17,640 nt of DNA from contig DASRUE010000036.1 of the NCBI GenBank assembly GCA_035687895.1, forward strand, positions 1-17,640, given 5' to 3'. The DNA is from JAERML01 sp035687895 (GTDB lineage Bacteria > Bacteroidota > Ignavibacteria > UBA10030 > UBA6906). The position numbers and the translations under genes are program-made. Shown here piece after piece: positions 1 to 7,606 of the stretch; the first letter of the stretch is position 1; every line of letters starts with the position of its first letter. The notes below the pieces were generated by a model. It made no database searches, was not told the origin of the DNA, and saw only the letters and a program-made list of their open reading frames with translations.

Positions 1-79
1 TTGGTGGACGGGTTTCGACTTATAATAGTAAAGGGTGGCGTTAGAATCAAGGATTCGCAGGGGAGAACCGGAAAGAAAG

Positions 80-115
80 AGAGCCGTCCACTTTCTACCG
101 TCTGTGGCCGGCTCT
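80..115 (-). terminator. possible intrinsic terminator of the metallopeptidase gene
   Basis: On the minus strand, about 20 nt past the peptidase stop codon, AGAGCCG pairs with CGGCTCT across a 22-nt loop and is followed by a pyrimidine-rich CTTTCTTTCC. The stem is short and the loop long, so this is a modest call. Confidence 0.35.
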
Positions 116-136
116 TCAGGCGAGGAAGAGAACTTA

Positions 137-2428
137 CTATCGGAGGAGGATCATCTTTTTCATCTCTGTGAAGCCTGCATTGCCGCCGGTTCCCGTTGCC
201 GCCAGCCTGTAGAAATAGACACCTGAGCTTACGGGTGTTCCCTGGTCATTCATGCCGCCCCATGTGAGCGAATACGTCCCTGCCGGCTGCGCACCATCCA
301 CCAGGTTGGCCACTTCCTGTCCCAGTGCGTTGTATATCTTCACGCTAATGGTGGCCTCAGCAGGAAGGCCATACTGAATCGTGGTTGCCGGATTAAACGG
401 ATTTGGGTAGTTCTGGGCGAGCAGGAACCTGTCCGGTATAGTCTCCCCATTATATTCTACGTCAGAGACTTGATTGCCCACCTGGAAAGAGTCATACACC
501 GCCGGAGCGTTCATTGGGCACGTTGCCATTGCTCCCATGGAATCCGATGCAGTAATATAGTACCGCACATAGCAAGGCTGTCCGTTGCCGGGAATCAGGC
601 CAATGAACTCGTTGGTGTTCTGTGCCCGCGTCATCACCGTTGTGTCGCTGAAAGTGCCGTGTCGACCCCAGATGAGGCGGACCTGCTGCTCATTGATGCC
701 TCGCGCTGCAGAAACCGTGGCACGCACTTCAAACGGTCCCTGGAGATCCTGAGTCGCAGGAGGTGGTTGATGGGTGATGAGGGGAAGATATTCCTCAGGG
801 TTGATGAACCGCTTGACGGTCCCCAACCAATATACGAGCGTCTGCAGATGGGCACCACCATACAAATCCCGGTCAGCTTGAATAATTGCCTGCGCCGCAA
901 CAGGAGCAGTGACGCCCGACCCGAGATAAAAGAAGCTCTTGAGCACCAATCTGTCGGTGATATCCCGGCCAAGATCACCCCAGATTCCCATCAAGGTTGT
1001 AGACCAGATCTGTCCGGCAGTGTGAATCGGCAGACTGCCGAACGGATACGTACGTGTGTCGTTCAGAACTCGTCCGAGCCAGAACGGATTGTGTCCGTCC
1101 CAATTGAACATCCAATTGTACTGCATATCGGTAGGTTGCCACTGACCCAGCGAGCGTGAATAGGACCCGGCCCAGTAATCGCTGAAGCCTTCCCCGAGAG
1201 CGCCACTCTCACCACCACCCCAATTCGGAATGAAATTGTACATGATGGCGTGGCCGTACTCGTGCCAGATTACGTCTGCATCCTCGGCGTCATCCACACC
1301 ACCTTCTCCCCAGGAGATCCAATTCCCCGACGGGCTGTAGTGCGCGTTGTCCTGTCCATTGAATCCATGAGGGTCAAGACGGATCTGTCGCAGTGAAGGA
1401 GAGTCAAAGCCGAGTCGCTCGATCTGCTGAAAAGCTCTCGTGACATGGTAGTACACATTTACTGCTTCGAATTCTTGCTGGCTACGCGCGTATGTGAATC
1501 CAGTAGGACTTGAAGCTCCAAAATATTGTGGGTCGGCTGGCGACTCGACGTCAGTAACATCACAGTACGGGCCTTTCAGCTTGTACACCCCGCTCTCGAA
1601 TGTCAGGGAATCAAGAACGACATAACTGCGGTATGCCCGTAGGGAATCGGAATCGGAGTCGCTGTTGTCGGCAAACCCTGTGGAATTGTACGTCGCCCGC
1701 GCAGCGCTCAACGGATCGGAGAGATACACGTATCCCGCCCCCTGCGCTCTCTGCATTACAAACAGGTCTTCTACATGCAAGATCTCACCTGAGTGAGCAT
1801 CGACGAAAACCTCCCAGTCTCCCAGAGGGTCTTCGTTCGTCATGGTTACACGGTAGGCGAGATGGAAGTCCCCGTTTTCGATCGGGTAGATCATCAGTGT
1901 TGCTTCGTCTTCTTTTCCTATTGTCCTGCCTTTGAGTTGAAGTTGGCGAGCAGCCAATTGCAAGGCAGCCTGGGCGTTCAACGTTGGGGTTGTCGAGGCA
2001 ACGGACACATTTCCCCGGAAATTATTGATGACCATTCCTAGTTGATTGTCACTGTTGCCACTGATAACCACATCGCTCCGAAAAACGGGAATGCCTTCGT
2101 AATGTTGGGTGAAGCGAACATGCCATCCGCCTGGAACAGACTGAACCTGCTCTGTCGTTAGCGTGGCGTCAGTGTTTGTCATGGCGAGAGCGTCGCCGCT
2201 TGTACGCAGAAACGCCCGCGCAACATCCTCGGGCGTGCCTTGCATCGCAGGAGCGGCAACGTTGTACCACGCCCGCACAACGCCGGCCGCATCGATTCTC
2301 TTCGATGCCGAGTAACGCGAGTTGTCGGGTCTATTCAGTTTCTGCACAGCGGTATCGTGAACACCTGCGAGAGTGTCGACAAAACGGAACGCTGAAAGCA
2401 GAAGTGCATATGTGAAGATGCGCTTCAA
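137..2428 (-). CDS. secreted zinc metallopeptidase (M4/M36-like) with type IX-style C-terminal domain
   Basis: A probable secreted zinc endopeptidase. I chose the TTG at 2428 because it gives a signal-peptide-like start (MKRIFTYALLLSAF); a GTG at 2539 would add 37 residues that do not look like a leader. Numbered from that GTG, residues 85-260 look like FTP/PepSY-type propeptide. The catalytic site is HEYGH at 426-430, with the probable third zinc ligand Glu450 in GEGFSD. Residues 600-690 look like an Ig-like spacer. The last ~95 residues start with AQNYPNPFNPATTIQYGLP and end in KKMILLR, the usual C-terminal sorting domain of type IX cargo in Ignavibacteria-like genomes. Neither start has a good Shine-Dalgarno site. 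M36 versus M4 cannot be settled by eye. The gene appears to be a single transcription unit, separated from ecm by about 270 nt with the start at 2428. Confidence 0.88.
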   Translation of the reverse strand: MKRIFTYALLLSAFRFVDTLAGVHDTAVQKLNRPDNSRYSASKRIDAAGVVRAWYNVAAPAMQGTPEDVARAFLRTSGDALAMTNTDATLTTEQVQSVPGGWHVRFTQHYEGIPVFRSDVVISGNSDNQLGMVINNFRGNVSVASTTPTLNAQAALQLAARQLQLKGRTIGKEDEATLMIYPIENGDFHLAYRVTMTNEDPLGDWEVFVDAHSGEILHVEDLFVMQRAQGAGYVYLSDPLSAARATYNSTGFADNSDSDSDSLRAYRSYVVLDSLTFESGVYKLKGPYCDVTDVESPADPQYFGASSPTGFTYARSQQEFEAVNVYYHVTRAFQQIERLGFDSPSLRQIRLDPHGFNGQDNAHYSPSGNWISWGEGGVDDAEDADVIWHEYGHAIMYNFIPNWGGGESGALGEGFSDYWAGSYSRSLGQWQPTDMQYNWMFNWDGHNPFWLGRVLNDTRTYPFGSLPIHTAGQIWSTTLMGIWGDLGRDITDRLVLKSFFYLGSGVTAPVAAQAIIQADRDLYGGAHLQTLVYWLGTVKRFINPEEYLPLITHQPPPATQDLQGPFEVRATVSAARGINEQQVRLIWGRHGTFSDTTVMTRAQNTNEFIGLIPGNGQPCYVRYYITASDSMGAMATCPMNAPAVYDSFQVGNQVSDVEYNGETIPDRFLLAQNYPNPFNPATTIQYGLPAEATISVKIYNALGQEVANLVDGAQPAGTYSLTWGGMNDQGTPVSSGVYFYRLAATGTGGNAGFTEMKKMILLR

Positions 2429-2698
2429 GGAACTTTGCTCTTGGTTATCGGTTGTGAAGATTAATCGAGACGAACACTCAGCTCGAGGGAGCTGTACGGT
2501 AACATCAGGAACGATAGGAGGGTGAAAATATGATGACACATTGCATGTAACGTGACATCATGTTGTGAACAATATAAGAACTGGAAGCCAAATTTGAGTG
2601 GGTAGCATCACATTTTTCAGACTGATGTGGCGGCAGAATCGAATCGTACCGAAAAATTCATATTGACACATCATTCACTTCGATTCAAAACGCGAAAA

Positions 2699-4591
2699 TC
2701 AGGTAGAACCAACCCCAATGATCTTGCGTACGACCTCCGTAATCCCCGCTGATGGATCTGCAACGATCACACCCATTTGCTCCAGAGCCTTTCGGTCTGA
2801 GCTTGGGATGGTCCCGCCGAGCAGGATCTTCAGATGGTGGGCGCCGGACTCCGCGCGGCATGCAAGGAGCTCTTTGGCGATAGAGAGATGTGCACCCGAG
2901 AGACAACTGACGCCGAGCAGTTCGGCGTCTTCTTCGACAGTCGCTTTCATGAGGGCGTCCGGAGTGAGGTGAGTACCTGCAAAGATAACTTCCATCCCGG
3001 CATTCCGGCAAGCGAGGGCGATGAGCTTGATCGCGTTCGTGTGGCCATCAAGGCCCGCCTTGCCGAGAACGATTCGTATTGGTCGGGGCGACTTCACTCC
3101 CAATCCATTTGTTCCTGCAGCATGCAGATCGAACTTCATGCCATGGCGTCCACCCGTTGCATCGGCAATGATAGACGTCCATTCACCCACTGTGCCTCGC
3201 ATCCGTACGAAATCGATGCTTGCCTGCAGGATGTTTGTTCCAGCTCCGGCTGCTCCGGCAAGGGCTTCCGCTGCGGAGCCAAATGCCGCCGCATCTCTCG
3301 TCTCTCTCCATGCAGCAACGTTCTTGCATCGTTCCTCTTCGAAGCGGTGATCCCGCGCAGTAGCTGGTGCGGACGCAAGTTGCTCGCTTAGGCCGACCGG
3401 TTCGGAGAAGCAGTTTACACCGACGAGAAAGTCCTCGCAAGATTCTATGCGTTGTTGTCGGTCGTACATAGCGGATGTCAACTCGGCGCTGATTGTGTTC
3501 ACTGCAGCTTGGTAGCCCGACGCACGCACACTTCCTGCAAGCAACCTTGCGTTGTCGACTATCGAGTCGGTCAGCTCGGCAATAACATCATTCCCGTCGA
3601 AGATATCGGGATACTCCGTGATCTTCGTTTCGTGCATGAGGATCTGTTGAGTTCGGAGGCTGAGTGTTTGTTCCATTCTGTCCGGAAGCGCCAGCGCTTC
3701 TCTGAAGCCAGGCAGTTGCAGCGCGTTCACGCGTGCATTGGCAGAGAGGAGGACGGGAAGAGCTTCGAGTGCAATTCTGACGATGTTATTCTCAGGTTGT
3801 TGTGCGGTGAGCGAAAGAGAACGGATCTGACAACCGGCGCGGAACTGCACATCATGGACCTGATATTCCTCTCTGCATAGGTCCCTCCAGAGCCGTGTGT
3901 ACGCGCGCATCTTGCAGATCTCAGGGATCAGCTCGATACCGCTGTTGATGAAGAATGAAATCCTTCTGACCACACGCTCGAACAGGTCTCTGGTGAGTCG
4001 GGGCTTGATGGAATCAAGCAGCAACATCGCGTTGCCAAATGCGTAGCCGATCTCTTCGTGTGGTCGAGCGCCGCTCTCCGTATAGTGGTACCCACACACA
4101 TTGATGGGATTCCAGTGGGGGAGATGTTGAGCTGCGAACGTGATGACGTCTGTGGAGAGGCGGAGAGACGCCGCGGGAGAGAAGATGTTCGTTCCGCGTG
4201 CAACGAATTCCTTCAGTAGGTCGTTTTGCACCGTGCCATGAAGTTTCTCCCGGGGAATCCCACGGCGTTCGGAGAGAACGAGGTATGCCGCAAGAAGAAA
4301 AGGCGCGGTGGCATTGATGGTCATGGATGTATTCACCGTTCCCAGGTCAATGTCGCGGAACAGTTCCTCGATATCCCCAAGATGCGCAATGCTAACACCG
4401 CAACCCCCAACCTCCCCCCGCGCCATTGGCGCATCCGGGTCGTACCCGTTCTGCGTCGGGAGGTCGAACGCGACAGAGAGACCCGTCTGACCGTTAGCAA
4501 GATTCTCAAGGAACCGCCTGTTAGTATCAGCTGCGCTGCCGAATCCGGCATACGTCCGAATAATCCATGGTTGTTTGAAGGAAGATGTCAT
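2699..4591 (-). CDS. ecm: ethylmalonyl-CoA mutase (B12-dependent acyl-CoA mutase)
   Basis: Predicted to convert ethylmalonyl-CoA to methylsuccinyl-CoA with adenosylcobalamin in the cytoplasm. The start is the ATG at 4591 (630 aa): a GGAGG lies 8 nt upstream and the ATG overlaps the mch stop as ATGA. An upstream ATG at 4621 would add 10 residues unlike the family. The N-terminal part is the mutase barrel: IRTYAGFGSA, GLSVAFDLPTQNGYD, MTINATAP, GTVQND, NPINVCGYH and LTAQQPENN. I recall these as Ecm-like; methylmalonyl-CoA mutases differ at several of them (for example LTAQDVYNN). The cobalamin domain occupies roughly residues 505-630 with GKAGLDGH, GVSCLSGAH and LLGG. The DxHxxG motif reads DGHTNA, with Ala (GCG, 3032-3034) in place of the last Gly. 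mch and mcd upstream support Ecm over methylmalonyl-CoA mutase. Confidence 0.88.
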   Translation of the reverse strand: MTSSFKQPWIIRTYAGFGSAADTNRRFLENLANGQTGLSVAFDLPTQNGYDPDAPMARGEVGGCGVSIAHLGDIEELFRDIDLGTVNTSMTINATAPFLLAAYLVLSERRGIPREKLHGTVQNDLLKEFVARGTNIFSPAASLRLSTDVITFAAQHLPHWNPINVCGYHYTESGARPHEEIGYAFGNAMLLLDSIKPRLTRDLFERVVRRISFFINSGIELIPEICKMRAYTRLWRDLCREEYQVHDVQFRAGCQIRSLSLTAQQPENNIVRIALEALPVLLSANARVNALQLPGFREALALPDRMEQTLSLRTQQILMHETKITEYPDIFDGNDVIAELTDSIVDNARLLAGSVRASGYQAAVNTISAELTSAMYDRQQRIESCEDFLVGVNCFSEPVGLSEQLASAPATARDHRFEEERCKNVAAWRETRDAAAFGSAAEALAGAAGAGTNILQASIDFVRMRGTVGEWTSIIADATGGRHGMKFDLHAAGTNGLGVKSPRPIRIVLGKAGLDGHTNAIKLIALACRNAGMEVIFAGTHLTPDALMKATVEEDAELLGVSCLSGAHLSIAKELLACRAESGAHHLKILLGGTIPSSDRKALEQMGVIVADPSAGITEVVRKIIGVGST

Positions 4592-5631
4592 CCTCTCATC
4601 CTCCGCGCAACTGGCTCCCAATAATCGAGATCAAGGACAACGCGATCGTTGTACTCTTCTTTGTTGGTGTTTGGATTTCTCACTTTGATCGCAAACTGCC
4701 CTGTTGCTGCAGGGTCTTCGTTCTTTACGACAACCATTCTGAGTCGCAAGACACCCACGGAGGGAGACAAATCAGCCTTTTGCAGGACGTCCGTAAATGA
4801 GTAGAGCGTGTCTCCTTGATACGCAGGGTTGGCGTGTGTGCCAGCGTTGATGGCCGATATTCCTGTCCTATTCTCGATCCCGTTGAATGACTGGGCATAG
4901 CCAATGGAGAGAGGAAGCCCGCCGTAGACAAGCGGTTGGCCGTTCATCAGCAGGGCATCGAAATGGACTCTGGCAGAATTCTGGTAAAGTCGGGTGAAGC
5001 TCATATGGTCGGAGGAGTTGACGGTCACGCCATCCTGGTGGAGTATTCTTTCGCCCACCGCGTAGTCTTCAAAGAAGAACTTGCCGCCAGTCTGGCGTGC
5101 GTCAAATGGATCGGAAGGATGCGGCACCAACTGATCTGCTGCCACCAACGGAGCCAGAGTTGGGACAATTGGTTCATGCAGATAGGGTGTCACATCCTTC
5201 CTATTTTTCTTTACCATCGCCCACCGGCAGTATTCAAGGACAACTTCGCCTCGCTGATTGAGCCCGGTGGTTTTTACATACACAATCCCTGTCTCACCGC
5301 TGCTATTCTCTTTCAACCCGACAATCTGCGCGGTTGTGCGTATCTCATCGCCGACGTGAACGGGTGTGTGCCATCTCATTTCGGCATACCCCAAGTTTGC
5401 TTTTGCATTAAGAGAGATCTGCCGCACGGTTTGTCCAAGCACAGTATGGAAGACGATCAATGGATGGATCAAACCTTGGGCGTTGCAAAATCGTGGAGTC
5501 CGGTCGCCAGTGTGTTGAATGTACGCGACACGGTCAGCGTCGGTCAAGACCCTTGGTGTGGGACAGTCAAACACCTGTCCCATACGGAAGTCCTCAAAGA
5601 AGTTTTGCACCGACCCATTCTGTGTTGGCAT
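4588..5631 (-). CDS. mch: mesaconyl-CoA hydratase (double hot-dog MaoC family)
   Basis: Predicted to hydrate mesaconyl-C1-CoA to beta-methylmalyl-CoA. At 347 aa it has the usual length of the two-domain Mch family. The first hot-dog half (about 8-145) has FFEDFRMGQ, SLNAKANLGYAE and GLKENSSGETGIVYV followed by TTGLNQRGE. The second half (about 185-335) has FFFEDYAVGE, the RLYQNSARVHF stretch, LVYGG, SFNG and INAGTHANP, and ends LDLDYW. These blocks match what I recall of Rhodobacter Mch closely. The ATG at 5631 directly abuts the mcd stop (TAGATG), and the TGA overlaps the ecm ATG, so the three genes are probably translationally coupled. No strong Shine-Dalgarno is visible, which fits re-initiation after mcd. 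Confidence 0.92.
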   Translation of the reverse strand: MPTQNGSVQNFFEDFRMGQVFDCPTPRVLTDADRVAYIQHTGDRTPRFCNAQGLIHPLIVFHTVLGQTVRQISLNAKANLGYAEMRWHTPVHVGDEIRTTAQIVGLKENSSGETGIVYVKTTGLNQRGEVVLEYCRWAMVKKNRKDVTPYLHEPIVPTLAPLVAADQLVPHPSDPFDARQTGGKFFFEDYAVGERILHQDGVTVNSSDHMSFTRLYQNSARVHFDALLMNGQPLVYGGLPLSIGYAQSFNGIENRTGISAINAGTHANPAYQGDTLYSFTDVLQKADLSPSVGVLRLRMVVVKNEDPAATGQFAIKVRNPNTNKEEYNDRVVLDLDYWEPVARRMRG

Positions 5632-7275
5632 CTAATTCTTCAGGAACTGTTGGAGATAGGGGCGGGCAATAACCTGTAAGGCGAGAACTTCTTCTGCCCC
5701 CTCAAAAATGGAAAGGACGCGTGCGTCAAGGAAGTAGCGCGAGACAGGATACTCTTCCGAGTATCCCATGCCTCCATGCAACTGCATGGCCTCTCGCGTA
5801 ACCCACTCGGAGTCGCGGCAAGCCAGCAATTTTACCAGGGATGCCTCCATGGTTCCCTGTCCGAGGTCCATCATCGCTGCCACCTTGTAGGCCAATTGCC
5901 TGCTGGCCTGGATTCGAGCCGCCATTTGTGCAAGCTTGTATTGCGTGAGCGGAAAATCTGCCAGGTGCTGACCGAACAGCTTCCTTGACTTCACATATCC
6001 CAGGGTTGCCCGGAACGACGCTTCCATCACGCCAACCGCCCGGGCTGCGGTTTGAATCCTTCCTCCGGCAAATCCCTGCATCTGGAGATAGAAACCTCGT
6101 CCCTCTTCCCCGATCAGGTTTTCCGCTGGGACGAAGTAGTTGTCGAATGACACGGAGAAGCTGTGCATGCCGCGGTAGCCAATGGTGGGGATTGCACGGC
6201 CGTCGATGCATCCTCCTTCCGGCTGTTCATGCTTGAAATGGTACTCATTCTTTTCAGCACGGTCATAAGGCTTCTCGACCAGGAAGAGGGAGAGTCCCTT
6301 GTGGCCGGAGTCTTGGGGACCGGTTCGAGCAAGGACGCAGAGGATCTCTGCCCTGCCAGCGAAGGTTGCCCAGGTCTTCTCGCCGTTGAGGATGTATCCG
6401 CCCAGTGTTTTTTCCGCGGTGAGTGCGACGCCGGCAACATCGGAACCCGTGTTCGGTTCGGTCACCGCAACGCACACCATTCTCTCTCCTGACGCGATCA
6501 AGGGCAACCAATACTTTTTCTGCGCCTCCGTTCCGCCTGCGAGGAGGGCTTTCGCGCAAATTTCGGGACGGGTCAGTACGCTCCCGCCGGCTCCAAGGCT
6601 GCCGCGACTCAACTCCTCAGTCGCGATGATCATCACGAGATGGTCGAGAAACGACCCTCCGTATTCCGCAGGGATTGAAATCCCGAATGCGCCGAGATCT
6701 GCAAGCTGATGGAGGATATCATCGGAGACCAATCGATCCTTGCGGTGGGTTTCCTCGGCGACTGGTGCGATGACGGAATCGGAGAATTTCGCGAACATGG
6801 ACCGGAGCTCTGCATGCACCTCGTCAAGCCCGGTTGCACCGGAGAAGTCTCTGTCTCGTTGGAGAATTTGGCTCCCGAGGTCTGACCACACGCGTGAAGT
6901 GGTGGAATGCTGAAGATCATCAGCGCATGAGAACAACGCAGAGATGCTTTTTGTTGAGCCCAGTCCAAACTCTTCGAGTCCGTAACGAAATTGATGCGCA
7001 AGGTTGATTACCGACTGGGCCGTGAAAAGCACGGCAATCTTCTGTTCAAAGTCGCCGGCATGCTTCCCTGACGCGTACTCAAGCAAAGCTTGAGCGGCAG
7101 CATGTTCTGCGAGGACGCGCGCGAGGTGCATCGCCGGCACCTGCAGGCAATTGAACAGGCGGGAGTCAAGTTGGCCATCCCGCTGCACACGCGCTGCAAG
7201 CGATTCACCTGCTTGCTGGAGAGCTTCCTTCTGAAGCGCGGCAGCATGCAATGCTACGGAAAGAGTATGACTCAA
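5632..7275 (-). CDS. mcd: (2S)-methylsuccinyl-CoA dehydrogenase (acyl-CoA dehydrogenase family)
   Basis: A flavoprotein predicted to oxidise (2S)-methylsuccinyl-CoA to mesaconyl-C1-CoA and pass electrons to an electron-transfer flavoprotein. It is 547 aa, about 150 longer than ordinary acyl-CoA dehydrogenases; the helical N-terminal extension (about 1-150) is a hallmark of Mcd. The core has PEICAKALLAGGTE (237-250), the signature VAVTEPNTGSDV (269-280), WATFAGRA (302-309), GYRGMHSF (366-373), GRGFYLQMQGFAGGR (392-406) and LHGGMGYSEEYPVSRY (499-514). The probable catalytic base is Glu525 in SIFEGAEE. The start is a TTG at 7275: no ATG or GTG lies in frame between it and the upstream stop, and a weak GGAA precedes it. 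The gene sits between the 73-aa gene and mch. Confidence 0.93.
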   Translation of the reverse strand: MSHTLSVALHAAALQKEALQQAGESLAARVQRDGQLDSRLFNCLQVPAMHLARVLAEHAAAQALLEYASGKHAGDFEQKIAVLFTAQSVINLAHQFRYGLEEFGLGSTKSISALFSCADDLQHSTTSRVWSDLGSQILQRDRDFSGATGLDEVHAELRSMFAKFSDSVIAPVAEETHRKDRLVSDDILHQLADLGAFGISIPAEYGGSFLDHLVMIIATEELSRGSLGAGGSVLTRPEICAKALLAGGTEAQKKYWLPLIASGERMVCVAVTEPNTGSDVAGVALTAEKTLGGYILNGEKTWATFAGRAEILCVLARTGPQDSGHKGLSLFLVEKPYDRAEKNEYHFKHEQPEGGCIDGRAIPTIGYRGMHSFSVSFDNYFVPAENLIGEEGRGFYLQMQGFAGGRIQTAARAVGVMEASFRATLGYVKSRKLFGQHLADFPLTQYKLAQMAARIQASRQLAYKVAAMMDLGQGTMEASLVKLLACRDSEWVTREAMQLHGGMGYSEEYPVSRYFLDARVLSIFEGAEEVLALQVIARPYLQQFLKN

Positions 7276-7332
7276 TGTGATTCCGGCATGGTTGTGAACT
7301 GGCTCGGCAACAAGAATCAGGCTGTTGCTGAC

Positions 7333-7554
7333 CTACTTCTCAAATGGATCGACCATAAACGATCGACTCTTTCCGCTGAAGATCATATACTCAACGGGGG
7401 ACAGGGAAGAGATCTGGACGGGGGTCATTTCCTGTTGTGCTTGGAGAAGGTCGTTTCCCCAGGCAGAATCCCTTGGATCGATCAGGGGTGTGTTGAGAAG
7501 CCCCGACATGGGCATGTTCGCCCGTATTGCAGTTCGGATTTTCTTGAGTCTCAT
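7333..7554 (-). CDS. unrecognised 73-aa protein inside the ethylmalonyl-CoA block
   Basis: The frame is open further upstream, but the ATG at 7554 is preceded at 7 nt by GGAGGA, the best kind of ribosome site in this block, so I place the start there. The protein begins MRLKKIRTAIRANMPMSGLL, is basic at the N-terminus, has a central Gln-rich LLQAQQEMTPVQ and ends FMVDPFEK. I see no transmembrane segment, zinc motif or known fold, and I do not recognise the family. It lies 52 nt after the Ccr-like gene and 57 nt before mcd on the same strand, so co-transcription is likely. A small accessory subunit or a lineage-specific protein are both possible; no function is assigned. It is too small for the missing epimerase. 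Confidence 0.68.
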   Translation of the reverse strand: MRLKKIRTAIRANMPMSGLLNTPLIDPRDSAWGNDLLQAQQEMTPVQISSLSPVEYMIFSGKSRSFMVDPFEK

Positions 7555-7606
7555 GAGTGGTCCTCCGGCAAATGTGGAACAGTTCAGTGGAGGGGGAGAG
7601 GGATGA

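Noticed and set aside
21..26. TATAAT near the left edge
   Set aside because: No -35 at a workable distance inside the window and no plus-strand gene follows.
470..1159. Plus-strand open frame (229 aa) opposite the metallopeptidase
   Set aside because: The minus strand has HEYGH and a complete domain order; the plus frame shows no motif or ribosome site.
2636..2686. GAATCGAA/TTCGATTC inverted repeat after ecm
   Set aside because: 8-bp arms with a 35-nt AT-rich loop and no U tract; too weak to call a terminator.
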